Below are positions 1-8,384 of a stretch of DNA of 64,000 nucleotides, in pieces (position 1 is the first letter of the stretch; each line of letters starts with the position of its first letter). Under the pieces are notes generated by a model that saw only the letters and a list, made by a program, of their open reading frames with translations, searched no databases and had not been told where the DNA came from. The DNA comes from an uncultured Bacilli bacterium (GTDB lineage Bacteria > Bacillota_I > Bacilli_A > RFN20 > CAG-826): positions 1 to 64,000 of the forward strand of contig CALVUF010000002.1 in the NCBI GenBank assembly GCA_944363525.1, read 5' to 3'. The position numbers were made by a program, and so were the translations under genes.

Positions 1-54
1 AGATAATCAAGGAGGCAAAAGTCAAGAAGGAACTGAAACTTATAAATTAGGTGT

Positions 55-952
55 CTACAAAACGTTTACTAGTGCATCATAAGGAATCTTGAAGTAATCG
101 CCTAAATCGATGGCCCGAACCATCTCCTCGGCCGTGACCAAGGTCTCGAATCTCTTCTCCCCATGCCTAGTCCCAATGATGTGGATCGGGTTAGAAGCAT
201 GTTTCAGTTCCTTCACCGCCTTGGCCAGGGTCATAATCTCGGCGGCTTTGGCTTTCATAACGAATAAGTCGCCCTGCTCGCCATGCTCTAAAGCGTAAAG
301 AACTAAATCAATCGCTTGGTCTAAGCTCATTAAGAATCTGGTCATCTTGGGGTTGGTGACGGTTAAAGGCTCACCTTTGGCGATTTGGTCTAAAAACAAA
401 GGCACGACCGAACCCCGACTGGCTAAGACATTGCCATAACGGGTTAAGCATAGCTTCGTCCCCTTATCAGCGATATCCCGGCTTCTGGCCACGACGTTTT
501 TCTCCATCAAGGCTTTGGTGATGCCCATCGCATTGATCGGATAAGCCGCCTTATCGGTCGAAAGGAAGACGGCGGCCTTCACCTTGGCCCTTAGACAAGC
601 GGTGATGACGTTATCAGATCCCAGTACATTGGTTTTGGTCGCTTCAAGCGGGAAGAATTCGCAGGAAGGAACTTGCTTTAACGCCGCGGCGCTGAAGACG
701 TAATCAACCCGATAAAAGGCGTTGTCGATCGAGGATAGATCCCTTACGTCGCCGATATAGAACTTCAATCGCGGGTCGGCGAAGGCCTTCCGCATGTCGT
801 CTTGTTTCTTCTCGTCACGAGAGATGATCCGGACTTGGGCGGCCCCTTCCTTTAGGAATATTTTGGTGGCCGCGACCCCGAAGGACCGGTGCCGCCGGTT
901 ATGAGGACGGTCTTCTTCAATAAGAAGTTATCTATGACTTATCGGCCTTCAT
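55..952 (-). pseudogene. Broken UDP-GlcNAc 4,6-dehydratase-like (CapD/PseB/FlaA1 family) gene
   Basis: The longest open stretch (codons from 795 down to 55) reads as a short-chain dehydratase of the polysaccharide CapD/PseB/FlaA1 group: AAALKQVPSCEFFP, the NVLGSDNVI helix, STDKAAYPINAMGITK with Met where the classical SDR tyrosine would be, and TRYGNVLASRGSVVPLF. The Rossmann start lies upstream in other frames. LLKKTVLITGGTG is readable from about 935 to 889, then one base is missing near 884-888 before SFGVAATKIF resumes in the frame of the main body. A second missing base near 935 separates this from a plausible ATG at 952. Two independent single-base losses argue for a decayed gene, although sequencing error cannot be excluded. 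The family makes UDP-4-keto-6-deoxy sugars for capsule or glycan, which fits the polysaccharide locus at 31-41 kb. The C-terminus after YFKIPYDA also looks short. Confidence 0.75.
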
Positions 953-979
953 TATCCCCCAAAGACGGGGAAATTCGTA

Positions 980-992
980 TATAATCGCGTCA
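980..992 (+). promoter_or_regulatory. Leaderless promoter of the helicase gene
   Basis: TATAAT at 980-985 is followed by only 7 bases before the ATG at 993, so transcription should start at or next to the start codon. No Shine-Dalgarno sequence could fit. No good -35 hexamer is visible. Confidence 0.65.
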
Positions 993-3900
993 ATGGGCAT
1001 CTTCGCGCGGCTATTCAAACGGAAATCACCAGTCAATAAACTCGGGGAATACCTGTCGGCGGAGCAATTCAACCACGAATTAGCTGAACTGCTTAGTTTG
1101 GACAAATATCTTGCCCGAAGCGACTACTCCCCCTTCTTGGCCGCCTATCGCCCGACCTATGATTTCTACCACTCCCTAGCCAAAGGCGCCTCCCTCGATT
1201 ATTACGCCAAAGCCCATCGGGTTAAGAAGGAAAGGATCCTTGCTTTCCTATCGGCCTATGAGGACCTAACGGACCTAGCCAAAGGTTCGAAGACGGTCGA
1301 TAAACATAACGAGGATTTCCTCTCCCGGCACCTCAAAGAGGATAAAACCTACCTTGATGACCTATTGAAGGAGGTCGATCCCAATATCGTCCTCGACGAC
1401 GAGCAACGGACCGCCGTGCTCTCGGATGAGGACAATATGCTTTTGATCGCCGGGGCCGGAGCCGGCAAGACGACGACATTAGCCGCCAAGGCCCGTTACC
1501 TGGTGGAGAAGCAAGGGGTTAAACCCGAGGACATCATCATCATCTCCTTCACCAACAAAGCGGTGAACGAATTAAAGGAAAGGATCAACGAAAGGCTGGC
1601 CCTCCCCTGCGTCATCTCGACCTTCCATTCGATTGGTTTCTCTTTGATCCGGAGCCAACGGTCAGAGAAACCGACGGTTAAGGATGAGGATTTCCTTTAT
1701 TACTCAATCATCGAGTATCTGAAAGACAGCGTCTTGACCAATCAGGTCTTACTTGAGAAAGTCATCCTCTTCTTCGCCTCCTACTTAGACCTGCCTTATG
1801 AAGGGAAAGACCTCGAGGGGTTTCGGCAATACCTTCATAACCATGACTTCCCGACCATCCGGGGCTATGTCAAGCAATTCAACCAGGCCGCCTTAGCGAA
1901 GATTAGAGGCAAAAAGTCCTTGCTCGGGGAATACTTACGGAGCAATGAGGAGGTCAAGATCGCCAATTTCCTCTACATCAACGGGATCGATTACCAATAC
2001 GAAGCCGTCTACCCTTATCACATCCTCAAAGCCAGCAAACCCTATACCCCCGACTTCAAGATCACCCAAGGGGATAAGGTGGCCTATATCGAGCACTTCG
2101 GAATCAACGAGGACGGGACCCATTCCTTCTATACCCAAAGCGAATTAGCCCGTTATAAGCAGGAGATCAACGACAAGGTCAAGCTCCATCGGGAGCATAA
2201 GACCACCCTTCTCTATACCTTCTCCCATCATAAAGACGGGCGGGATTTCCTCCTCCATCTCCAAGACCAATTATTGAAGGCAGGTTTCTACCTCCGCCCC
2301 ATTGATAAGGCTGAGCTATTCAAGAAACTGCTCGTCAACGAGGAATCCCGTTACGTCGGGCGGTTAGCCAAATTGCTCACCACCTTCATCGGGGCCTTCA
2401 AACGGGATGGCTATCGAGCCGACTCCTTTTCCTACATGCGGCTCCATGCCAATAACCCCCGGACCAGGTTATTCTTAGACATCGCCGAATCGGCTTATCT
2501 CTATTACCAGCAGAAACTCAACGAGCAAGGGGCCCTCGACTTCTCCGACATGATCAACAAGGCCAGCAGTCTTTTAGAGGAAATGGAGAAGAAAGGGGAG
2601 AAACTGAACTACCGTTACGTCATCGTCGATGAGTATCAGGATATCTCGAGGGAACGGTTTGACCTCATCAAAGCCCTGAAGAAGGTTAGTGATGCCAAGA
2701 TCATCGCCGTCGGGGACGATTGGCAGTCCATCTATCGCTTCTCCGGGTCCGATGTCTCCCTCTTCACCCATTTCGAACAACTGATTGGCTATGCCAAGGA
2801 ACTATTCATCAGCAAGACCTACCGCAACTCCCAGGAAGTCATCGACATCGCCGGCTCCTTCATCCAGAAAAACGAAGCCCAGATTAAGAAGTCCCTCATC
2901 TCCCCGAAACACATCCGGAAACCGGTCGTCATCCAGACTTACGAAGAAGGGAAAGAAAAAAGCGCCAACCTCAGCCAAGCCTTGGAGGAGATGATCGGGA
3001 AAGTCCTCCTGGCCAATAAGCAAGAAAAACTAAAACCCGATTCCTCAATCCTTTTGATCGGACGGTATAACTTCGACGCCACCCACCTATGCGCTTCCGA
3101 ACGCTTCGTCTATTCCGATGTCTCCGGCCGAATCTTCTCTAAAAAGTACCCCAAGGCCAAGTTGGAGTTCTTGACCGCCCACAGCAGCAAAGGGCTGGGC
3201 TATGACAATGTCATCATCGTCAACGGGAAAGAAGGGACCTATGGATTCCCGAGCCAAATCGATGATGACCCCGTCTTAAAACTGGTCATCAAAGACGAGG
3301 AGGAAATGGAGTACGCCGAGGAAAGAAGGCTGTTCTACGTGGCGTTGACCCGAACTAAAAACCGGGTGTTCATTCTCTGCCCGGAGAATAAACCCTCCCG
3401 CTTCGTCTTAGAACTCATCAAGGACTATCCGGAAGTGACTTTGCACGGAAAATTGACCAAGACCGAAATCACCCCGCTCCGCTTCACCCCTTGCCCCGTC
3501 TGCGGTTATCCACTCCTGCTCCGTTACAACAAGAACTTTGGGCTGAAGCTGTATATGTGCACCAATGAGCCGGAGATATGCGGCTTCCTCACCAATGATC
3601 TAGCCGGCCAGGATATGGGCATCGAGAAATGCGATGCCTGTCAGGATGGCTATCTCATCGTCAAATCCAAACCCGAGGGCAAGCCCTTCTTGGGGTGCAC
3701 CTGCTATAAAGCCGATGGGACGGGCTGCAACCGGACCATCTCCTACGAGGTATACAAACGGAGCTTCAAGGCCGGTTATGAGGAAATCGATTGCTCGCTC
3801 TTGCCCCATTACGAAAGGCAACGCGTCGATTCCTTCGTCCCTGAGAACAAGGAAAAGACAACTCAAAGCCGACCCGACCGAACCAAACGGACCCAATACG

Positions 3901-4172
3901 TCGATTATAAGGATGGGTTTCAAGTCGTGGCCGATGACGAAGGCCACATCCTGACCGATTGTGAGTTCCTTAACTCCCTCATCGCCATCCGCGAAGACGA
4001 GGCCAAAAGAAGGCAGATTGCCCGCCCCCTCGTCATCTCCAATAAAGGCTTAGTCTCTTTGGCCACCTATAAGCCATCCTCGATCGAGGAATGGCTCTCG
4101 TTGCCGGGATTAGGTAAGCAATCCTACATCAGCTTTGGCCGTTGTTATCTTAAAAAGAAAACGGATGGCTAA
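993..4172 (+). CDS. Helicase IV (HelD)-like UvrD-family helicase with nuclease-like insert and zinc fingers
   Basis: A 1059-residue superfamily 1 helicase that probably acts in DNA repair. Walker A is AGAGAGKTTT near residue 153-162, motif II is DEYQD near 545, followed by GDDWQSIYRFSG, the late motif HSSKGLGYDNV near 730, and ERRLFYVALTRT near 780. Between motifs I and II is an insert with SNEEVKIANFLY, YTPDF and YIEHFG (about residues 315-375). This matches the PD-(D/E)XK-like insert of E. coli helicase IV. The C-terminal third has two topoisomerase-type zinc clusters (CPVC...C...C near 833-860, CDAC...C...C near 880-915) and ends in an HRDC-like or HhH-like segment (EEWLSLPGLGKQS). Zinc fingers plus a terminal HRDC-like piece are less usual for this family. 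The gene stands alone with its own leaderless promoter and a terminator. It is unrelated to the RNA-polymerase-binding HelD of Bacillus. Confidence 0.85.
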   Translation: MGIFARLFKRKSPVNKLGEYLSAEQFNHELAELLSLDKYLARSDYSPFLAAYRPTYDFYHSLAKGASLDYYAKAHRVKKERILAFLSAYEDLTDLAKGSKTVDKHNEDFLSRHLKEDKTYLDDLLKEVDPNIVLDDEQRTAVLSDEDNMLLIAGAGAGKTTTLAAKARYLVEKQGVKPEDIIIISFTNKAVNELKERINERLALPCVISTFHSIGFSLIRSQRSEKPTVKDEDFLYYSIIEYLKDSVLTNQVLLEKVILFFASYLDLPYEGKDLEGFRQYLHNHDFPTIRGYVKQFNQAALAKIRGKKSLLGEYLRSNEEVKIANFLYINGIDYQYEAVYPYHILKASKPYTPDFKITQGDKVAYIEHFGINEDGTHSFYTQSELARYKQEINDKVKLHREHKTTLLYTFSHHKDGRDFLLHLQDQLLKAGFYLRPIDKAELFKKLLVNEESRYVGRLAKLLTTFIGAFKRDGYRADSFSYMRLHANNPRTRLFLDIAESAYLYYQQKLNEQGALDFSDMINKASSLLEEMEKKGEKLNYRYVIVDEYQDISRERFDLIKALKKVSDAKIIAVGDDWQSIYRFSGSDVSLFTHFEQLIGYAKELFISKTYRNSQEVIDIAGSFIQKNEAQIKKSLISPKHIRKPVVIQTYEEGKEKSANLSQALEEMIGKVLLANKQEKLKPDSSILLIGRYNFDATHLCASERFVYSDVSGRIFSKKYPKAKLEFLTAHSSKGLGYDNVIIVNGKEGTYGFPSQIDDDPVLKLVIKDEEEMEYAEERRLFYVALTRTKNRVFILCPENKPSRFVLELIKDYPEVTLHGKLTKTEITPLRFTPCPVCGYPLLLRYNKNFGLKLYMCTNEPEICGFLTNDLAGQDMGIEKCDACQDGYLIVKSKPEGKPFLGCTCYKADGTGCNRTISYEVYKRSFKAGYEEIDCSLLPHYERQRVDSFVPENKEKTTQSRPDRTKRTQYVDYKDGFQVVADDEGHILTDCEFLNSLIAIREDEAKRRQIARPLVISNKGLVSLATYKPSSIEEWLSLPGLGKQSYISFGRCYLKKKTDG

Positions 4173-4183
4173 GCCGTCATCCG

Positions 4184-4217
4184 GGCCGAGGCAAAGATGT
4201 CCTGTCCAACCTCGGCC
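4184..4217 (+). terminator. Terminator-like hairpin after the helicase
   Basis: Eight-base arms GGCCGAGG (4184-4191) and CCTCGGCC (4210-4217) form a strong stem with an 18-base loop. The following tail is only TCTTAAATAAAA, so it may be a weak intrinsic terminator. Confidence 0.5.
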
Positions 4218-4238
4218 TCTTAAATAAAACGTAATGGC

Positions 4239-4754
4239 CTATTTCGTCAAGGAAGCCGCCGTCTTAGCGCTTACCGAATGGAAATAGATCGGCTTCTGCT
4301 TATAGGATGTTAAGTCAATCGCGGCGACATAGGTTTTATTGCCCGATTGGCAGAAGAGGTAGTAATCAACTGTTTCAATCTGATTCAAATAGAAATCGAG
4401 CACGAAGGTGGCTTTGGCCCCTTTATTGACTTTCAAAACCAAAGAGGGACCCACCTGCAAGCCATCCTGTCCCTTAAGGAAGGGGGCATGATTTAAATAA
4501 GCCACCGCCTGATACCCTTGCTGGGTCTTAATGGCTAAGCCGATGTGGGTATAGGTTTTAGACTTGCCGGTTTTGTTGGCGAAGCATAACTCCAACTTAA
4601 CGTCTTTATCGTCTAGAAACGCCATCCGCCGGATCGAGGCGGCGAACTCCCCGGAACGGAACAAAATCGAGGCGATATAGCCCAAGACGATGACGAAGAT
4701 CGACCCGACGGCCGCCAAAATGGCATAGCCGGTCGACGAAGCGAGAATATTCAT
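4239..4754 (-). CDS. Unrecognised membrane-anchored beta-rich protein
   Basis: 171 residues beginning MNILASST, chosen because ATG at 4754 follows the Shine-Dalgarno GAGG of the upstream gene end by a suitable distance. A TTG five codons earlier is the alternative. One N-terminal membrane helix (about residues 8-32) is followed by a soluble domain with alternating strands and no catalytic motif I recognise. It begins 5 bases after the stop of the gene at 4759-5907, so the two are one operon and this protein may be the partner of that degenerate ABC-like membrane protein. The topology suggests an anchored domain on one face of the membrane. Function unknown. Confidence 0.65.
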   Translation of the reverse strand: MNILASSTGYAILAAVGSIFVIVLGYIASILFRSGEFAASIRRMAFLDDKDVKLELCFANKTGKSKTYTHIGLAIKTQQGYQAVAYLNHAPFLKGQDGLQVGPSLVLKVNKGAKATFVLDFYLNQIETVDYYLFCQSGNKTYVAAIDLTSYKQKPIYFHSVSAKTAASLTK

Positions 4755-4758
4755 AAGC

Positions 4759-5907
4759 TTATTCCTCAACCTCCCGCCGTTTCTTTCGGATCAAGCAAAG
4801 AACGAAAACGAAAACCGCCTCAATAAGGGGGAAGAGCAACAAAGGGGCGATGAAAGGCAATTGGTTCTTAAACGGGAAATCGGTGGTCCGGAAGAACAGG
4901 AACTCAATCAACCCAAAGAGAAGACCCGCGCCTCCGATGATGGCTAAGCCACCAAAGAGCAGTTTGTTCTTCAAGACGTTAAGTTCGGCTGAATCGCCAT
5001 AGAAGAAGGCGATTGGCATCAAGGCCATCAAAGCAAAGATCGGGCTCAATAAGGAGAAGATCGAAGCCACCGTCCCGTTATATTCCCCTTCGGCAAGGAA
5101 ATAGAAGATGAAGCCGGAGATAAAGCCGAAAAGCAGGAAGAGGAGAGCAAAGGGGATATTCAGCTTAAACGAGGAAAAGAAATACTTCCCCTTCCCGTTT
5201 TGTTGCTCGGCTTTCCGCTTAGCCCGTTTCGCCCGGGCGGCGGCCGCCTCGACGAACATTTTCCCGGGATTGAGTTTCTTGGCCTCGGTGATGTCGGAAA
5301 CGAAAAAATGGAACCCCGCCTGCTGGGCCTTTTCTCCATAGGCGAAGGCCTCAAAATCGTTGGGGAAAGAGGGCTTTTTTGGCTCTTCCCCATAGGGTGT
5401 AATCGTTGGTTCCCCGTTTTCTTCCCCAGAATAAACCAGGATCGGGTAATGGGAGAAAATCAGATGGGACAGGTCATTGACCTGGTCTTTTAACTCAGGG
5501 TTGGCCCGACTTAAATCGAGGATAGTGAATAAAGGCCTGGCCAACAAGGCGTTGTAGATATGCTTGATGGCATTGGCTAACCGTTCGGCGGCTTCCTGAC
5601 TCAGGGTATGGTCGCTTTGGTACTTGGCTAATGGGGCGGAAAGCTGATCAAGGTTGATCCCTTCCTTCAGCTCCAAAGTCGAGGTGACCTTGTCCCCGTC
5701 GATGCCGATCTTAACGAAGGTATATTCGTCTTCCAATAAGTTGCAGCCATCGAGCAGGAAAGAGCCTTCATACTCGTCTTTCTTGCCCCCATCGAGGATC
5801 GAAAGCAAAGTCGACCAATCCCCACGGAGGAGCGAATAGCCATTGAACTCGCTGAGGAAGCTCAAGGGCGTCTTATCGTTTTTTAAGTTAAAGAAGGCAA
5901 CGATCAT
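4759..5907 (-). CDS. Membrane protein with apparent degenerate ABC ATPase domain
   Basis: 382 residues. The first ~165 follow the plan of an ABC nucleotide-binding domain without its catalytic residues. SLLRGDWSTLLSIL (25-38) sits where Walker A would be but lacks the GxGK, YEGSFLLDGCNL follows, LSQEAAERL (102-110) replaces the LSGGQQQR signature, LLARPLFTILDLSR (121-134) mimics Walker B with Leu in place of the catalytic Glu, and a FSHYP segment with His153 resembles the H-loop. An Arg/Lys-rich helix (about 215-235) leads to four or so membrane helices (about 249-375). The relation to ABC domains is my reading of the pattern and needs a profile search. A near-leaderless start is suggested by TACAAT at 5923-5928. 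A 17-bp palindrome lies upstream at 5971-5987. It is co-transcribed with the small membrane gene downstream. Confidence 0.65.
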   Translation of the reverse strand: MIVAFFNLKNDKTPLSFLSEFNGYSLLRGDWSTLLSILDGGKKDEYEGSFLLDGCNLLEDEYTFVKIGIDGDKVTSTLELKEGINLDQLSAPLAKYQSDHTLSQEAAERLANAIKHIYNALLARPLFTILDLSRANPELKDQVNDLSHLIFSHYPILVYSGEENGEPTITPYGEEPKKPSFPNDFEAFAYGEKAQQAGFHFFVSDITEAKKLNPGKMFVEAAAARAKRAKRKAEQQNGKGKYFFSSFKLNIPFALLFLLFGFISGFIFYFLAEGEYNGTVASIFSLLSPIFALMALMPIAFFYGDSAELNVLKNKLLFGGLAIIGGAGLLFGLIEFLFFRTTDFPFKNQLPFIAPLLLFPLIEAVFVFVLCLIRKKRREVEE

Positions 5908-5970
5908 TTTTCGAATAGCAGGATTGTACTTGTTTTTGCCTTCCTTGGAAAGTTAACGGACCCCATTCGC

Positions 5971-5987
5971 TTGGCCTAAAAGGCCAA
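5971..5987. promoter_or_regulatory. 17-bp palindromic operator candidate (copy 1)
   Basis: TTGGCCTAAAAGGCCAA has perfect 7-base arms around AAA. It lies 64 bases upstream of the start at 5907. It has the same length and the same TTGG-Y-CTA-A-WAG-R-CCAA plan as the palindrome at 43387-43403, upstream of the flavodiiron gene. Confidence 0.5.
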
Positions 5988-6008
5988 ATATATATACGAA
6001 AAGCAGTT

Positions 6009-7397
6009 CTATTGACAATCGGTTAGATAGGAAATAGTCAAGCCGGTGATCTTCGTCTCCCCTTCGAAGACCAAGTCGTTATCCCCTTTGGAGAAGTATT
6101 GGGAGGTGACGGCGAACTCCCCGTGGTTAATGATGGTCTCAATCAAATACCCGTCGATGAAGATATCGAAATGATAATGGTAATAGTCCCCGGCTTTGAC
6201 GTAACGGGTATCGTCATTCTCTTGTCCGGGCAACATCGTCTCATAAGCCTGATTGGTCCGTTTGAAGGCTAGATAAGGGGAACCGAACTCATGGGAAATG
6301 ACATAACCCCCTTGAAGGGTGATCTTGAAGTCCGAACGCGACTCGACGGTGAATTGGATCCGCTTGGTCGAGCCGCCGAATTCCCCCAACTGAAATCGCG
6401 TCCGCGTGAATAGATCCCGGAAAGTCCTAACATCGTTCCACCATAAATCCAAATCTCCGACGAAAGACTGCAAAAGCCGGTTATCTTGATAGGAAATCTC
6501 CCGTATCAGCAAGGAATTGGCATAGCCATCTTTGGCCATCGGGTAGTTCCGTCCCCAGTTCGCTCCCCAAGCGGCCAAATAACAATGATCCCCATGCTTC
6601 AATAGCTCCGGGGCATAGAAATCGAACCCCTGATCGAATTCAGTCTCCGGGGTGAGGGGCCGGAACCAGCCGGAAGGCAAATCAACCTCTCCATAGACAT
6701 AAACCGAGCTTTGCTTGTTTTGGAAAGTCCCCTTGCCGTGGCTCGGCTTATTCTGCGGCGAGAAGGACAAGAGGGCATGGTGATCATCGAGGAGCAGAAG
6801 GTCCGGGCATTCCAAACAGCCATCGACCTCGTCGACCCCGTCATAGAAGGTCGAAAGGAAAGAGAAACGAATCCCATCGGGGCTATCGAAGCAAAGGATT
6901 GAAGAACCTAAACCTGGCTTCTTGACCCCGGTTAAAAGATAGTAACGGCCTTTTTGCTTGACAATCTTTGGGTCACGAAAGTCCTTTAATGAATATCCAG
7001 CAGGCAAACTTGTCCCATCAAGGATTGGGTTACCGGGATATTTAACAAAAGTTTCTCCATCTAGGCTGCTGGCTAAACATTGGACCTGGGCCCATTCTTG
7101 AGCCCCGGTGTAATAAAGGAGCAGCTGATCTCCGTCTTGGATGGCCGTCCCGGAGAAGCAGCCCCAAGGGAGTTCGTAGGGATGCTCAGGCTTCAGAGCG
7201 ATCCCCTCTTCCTTCCAATGGACTAAATCCGGGGAGATGAAGTGGATCCAATGCATCGGGCCCCACTTCGGCTCAAAAGGATTATATTGGGCGAACAAAT
7301 GGTAATGGCCCTGATAAAAGGAGAAGCCATTAGGATCATTGATCCATCCTTTCTTCGGGGTCGGATGGAAACAGGGCCTAAAAATCTTTGCCTTCAT
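6009..7397 (-). CDS. GH32 sucrose(-6-phosphate) hydrolase / fructosidase
   Basis: A 462-residue glycoside hydrolase family 32 enzyme, normal length for ScrB/SacA-type intracellular invertases. All three signature blocks are intact: WINDPNG (18-24) with nucleophile Asp21, FRDP (140-143) with transition-state Asp142, and ECPDL with acid/base Glu196. A C-terminal beta-sandwich follows. There is no signal peptide, so it should cleave sucrose or sucrose-6-phosphate (or short fructans) in the cytoplasm. The ATG at 7397 overlaps the hepT stop in an ATGA, so the enzyme is translationally coupled to a toxin-antitoxin pair, an odd partnership. No sucrose PTS or fructokinase is in the window. Substrate is inferred from the family. 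Confidence 0.9.
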   Translation of the reverse strand: MKAKIFRPCFHPTPKKGWINDPNGFSFYQGHYHLFAQYNPFEPKWGPMHWIHFISPDLVHWKEEGIALKPEHPYELPWGCFSGTAIQDGDQLLLYYTGAQEWAQVQCLASSLDGETFVKYPGNPILDGTSLPAGYSLKDFRDPKIVKQKGRYYLLTGVKKPGLGSSILCFDSPDGIRFSFLSTFYDGVDEVDGCLECPDLLLLDDHHALLSFSPQNKPSHGKGTFQNKQSSVYVYGEVDLPSGWFRPLTPETEFDQGFDFYAPELLKHGDHCYLAAWGANWGRNYPMAKDGYANSLLIREISYQDNRLLQSFVGDLDLWWNDVRTFRDLFTRTRFQLGEFGGSTKRIQFTVESRSDFKITLQGGYVISHEFGSPYLAFKRTNQAYETMLPGQENDDTRYVKAGDYYHYHFDIFIDGYLIETIINHGEFAVTSQYFSKGDNDLVFEGETKITGLTISYLTDCQ

Positions 7398-7738
7398 AAA
7401 CGGTTAATATAATTAAGGCACACGGCATATAGGTCATTGAGATTTTTGGTGATAATCTCGTAAACATACGAATAATCGGTATGGTCGTAATTGTGTACAA
7501 TTCCGTTTCTAAAGTCCAAAATTAAACCCCAAGCTATCTCGGAATTATCGAATTTGAATTTTGGCGATAATTTCTTTATTTCCTCGCCAATTTGGACCAA
7601 ACGAAATAACGTGGAATCAACGACCATTTGACTCGATATATAATCATCGTAAGTCATGTCTTTTACGTACTCCCTAATTGTATCAATATTAGAAATAATT
7701 TGCCTAGCAAAATAAGCGTCCTCTTTTTTGTTATCCAT
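7394..7738 (-). CDS. hepT: HepT-like HEPN toxin (type VII toxin-antitoxin)
   Basis: 114 residues of the DUF86/HEPN family. The active-site motif is RNGIVHNYD with Arg77, His82 and Tyr84, which is exactly the RX4HXY arrangement of HepT RNases. In characterised HepT-MntA pairs the antitoxin AMPylates the tyrosine of this motif, so Tyr84 is the predicted target. The gene overlaps the end of mntA by 8 bases and its stop overlaps the GH32 start. Codons are visibly more A+T-rich than the surrounding genes, which suggests acquisition by transfer. Known members cleave RNA or tRNA when free; that activity is inferred here. Confidence 0.88.
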   Translation of the reverse strand: MDNKKEDAYFARQIISNIDTIREYVKDMTYDDYISSQMVVDSTLFRLVQIGEEIKKLSPKFKFDNSEIAWGLILDFRNGIVHNYDHTDYSYVYEIITKNLNDLYAVCLNYINRL

Positions 7739-8219
7739 ATATTCTTACTCCTCCTTTTAAAATTTCCGAAAGAAAGGTTTCATTTTGTTTAATATCACCC
7801 AATCGAAGAATATCGACGCGTTTATGCAATGCCTCGGAAACTTCGACCATAAGCATTGCAAAATGCGCGCCTTGTAAGGTCGTCGAAACTAAAAGATCGA
7901 CATCGCTTGAATCGGTGGCATATCCTTTCGCATACGATCCAAAAAGAATACAAAGATCGACCGAATCCTTGTATTTTTTTTCAAGGAGTTTTTTGATGGT
8001 CGAAGCGATAAAATCCCGCGTCAGAACCCCTTTATCCTCGGTAATCGCATAACGATCGTTGAGGACTCCAATCGCAGCTTTCCTTTTTAACCGGTTACCA
8101 TAATTTTCGTCAGTTTCATAACGAATATAGGTTCTAATCGGCATATCGACGGCCTCTGCCGTTTCTTTTTGAGTTAAGCCGAATGACAAACGAGTTTGCT
8201 TCAAAGTTAATGCGTTCAT
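7731..8219 (-). CDS. mntA: MntA-like minimal nucleotidyltransferase antitoxin with N-terminal HTH
   Basis: 162 residues. The C-terminal part carries the minimal nucleotidyltransferase motif GSYAKGYATDSSDVD: Gly94-Ser95, then Asp106 and Asp108 spaced as GSX10DXD. The N-terminal 5-40 region (TRLSFGLTQKETAEAVDMP then RTYIRYE) is a helix-turn-helix of the XRE type, which most MntA proteins lack. This gives the antitoxin a direct means to bind DNA. Four copies of a 13-bp palindrome at exact 32-bp spacing lie upstream (8263-8371), so autoregulation is the simple reading. Start ATG 8219 is 6 bases after a TATCAT -10 box (8226-8231), hence leaderless. A+T-rich like hepT. Confidence 0.85.
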   Translation of the reverse strand: MNALTLKQTRLSFGLTQKETAEAVDMPIRTYIRYETDENYGNRLKRKAAIGVLNDRYAITEDKGVLTRDFIASTIKKLLEKKYKDSVDLCILFGSYAKGYATDSSDVDLLVSTTLQGAHFAMLMVEVSEALHKRVDILRLGDIKQNETFLSEILKGGVRIYG

Positions 8220-8225
8220 GTAAAT

Positions 8226-8231
8226 ATGATA
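8226..8231 (-). promoter_or_regulatory. Leaderless -10 box of the mntA-hepT-GH32 operon
   Basis: TATCAT on the minus strand, 6 bases before the mntA ATG at 8219. The repeat array begins 32 bases further upstream. Confidence 0.5.
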
Positions 8232-8262
8232 ACCAAAGTACCAGTTTTTAAAAATACCTTAC

Positions 8263-8371
8263 TGCCAATTTGGCATACTTTTCTATACTCGTGCTGCCAA
8301 TTTGGCATATTCTAAGTTGCTTGGAACGCCATTTTGGCACTGTTAAATCTTTCCTAACTGCCATTTTGGCA
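8263..8371. repeat. Four 13-bp palindromes at exact 32-bp period (operator array)
   Basis: Copies start at 8263, 8295, 8327 and 8359, each exactly 32 bases apart. They read TGCCAATTTGGCA, TGCCAATTTGGCA, CGCCATTTTGGCA and TGCCATTTTGGCA, with unrelated 19-base spacers. Each unit is a near-perfect inverted repeat (TGCCA/TGGCA) and 32 bp is about three helical turns, so all copies face the same side of DNA. They sit upstream of mntA, whose product has an HTH domain. The array fills most of the 203-base gap between genes. Confidence 0.85.
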
Positions 8372-8384
8372 CCAATCAGACAGC

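Noticed and set aside
8263..8371. CRISPR array
   Set aside because: Repeats are only 13 bases with 19-base spacers and no cas genes or leader are near. Palindromic operators explain it better.
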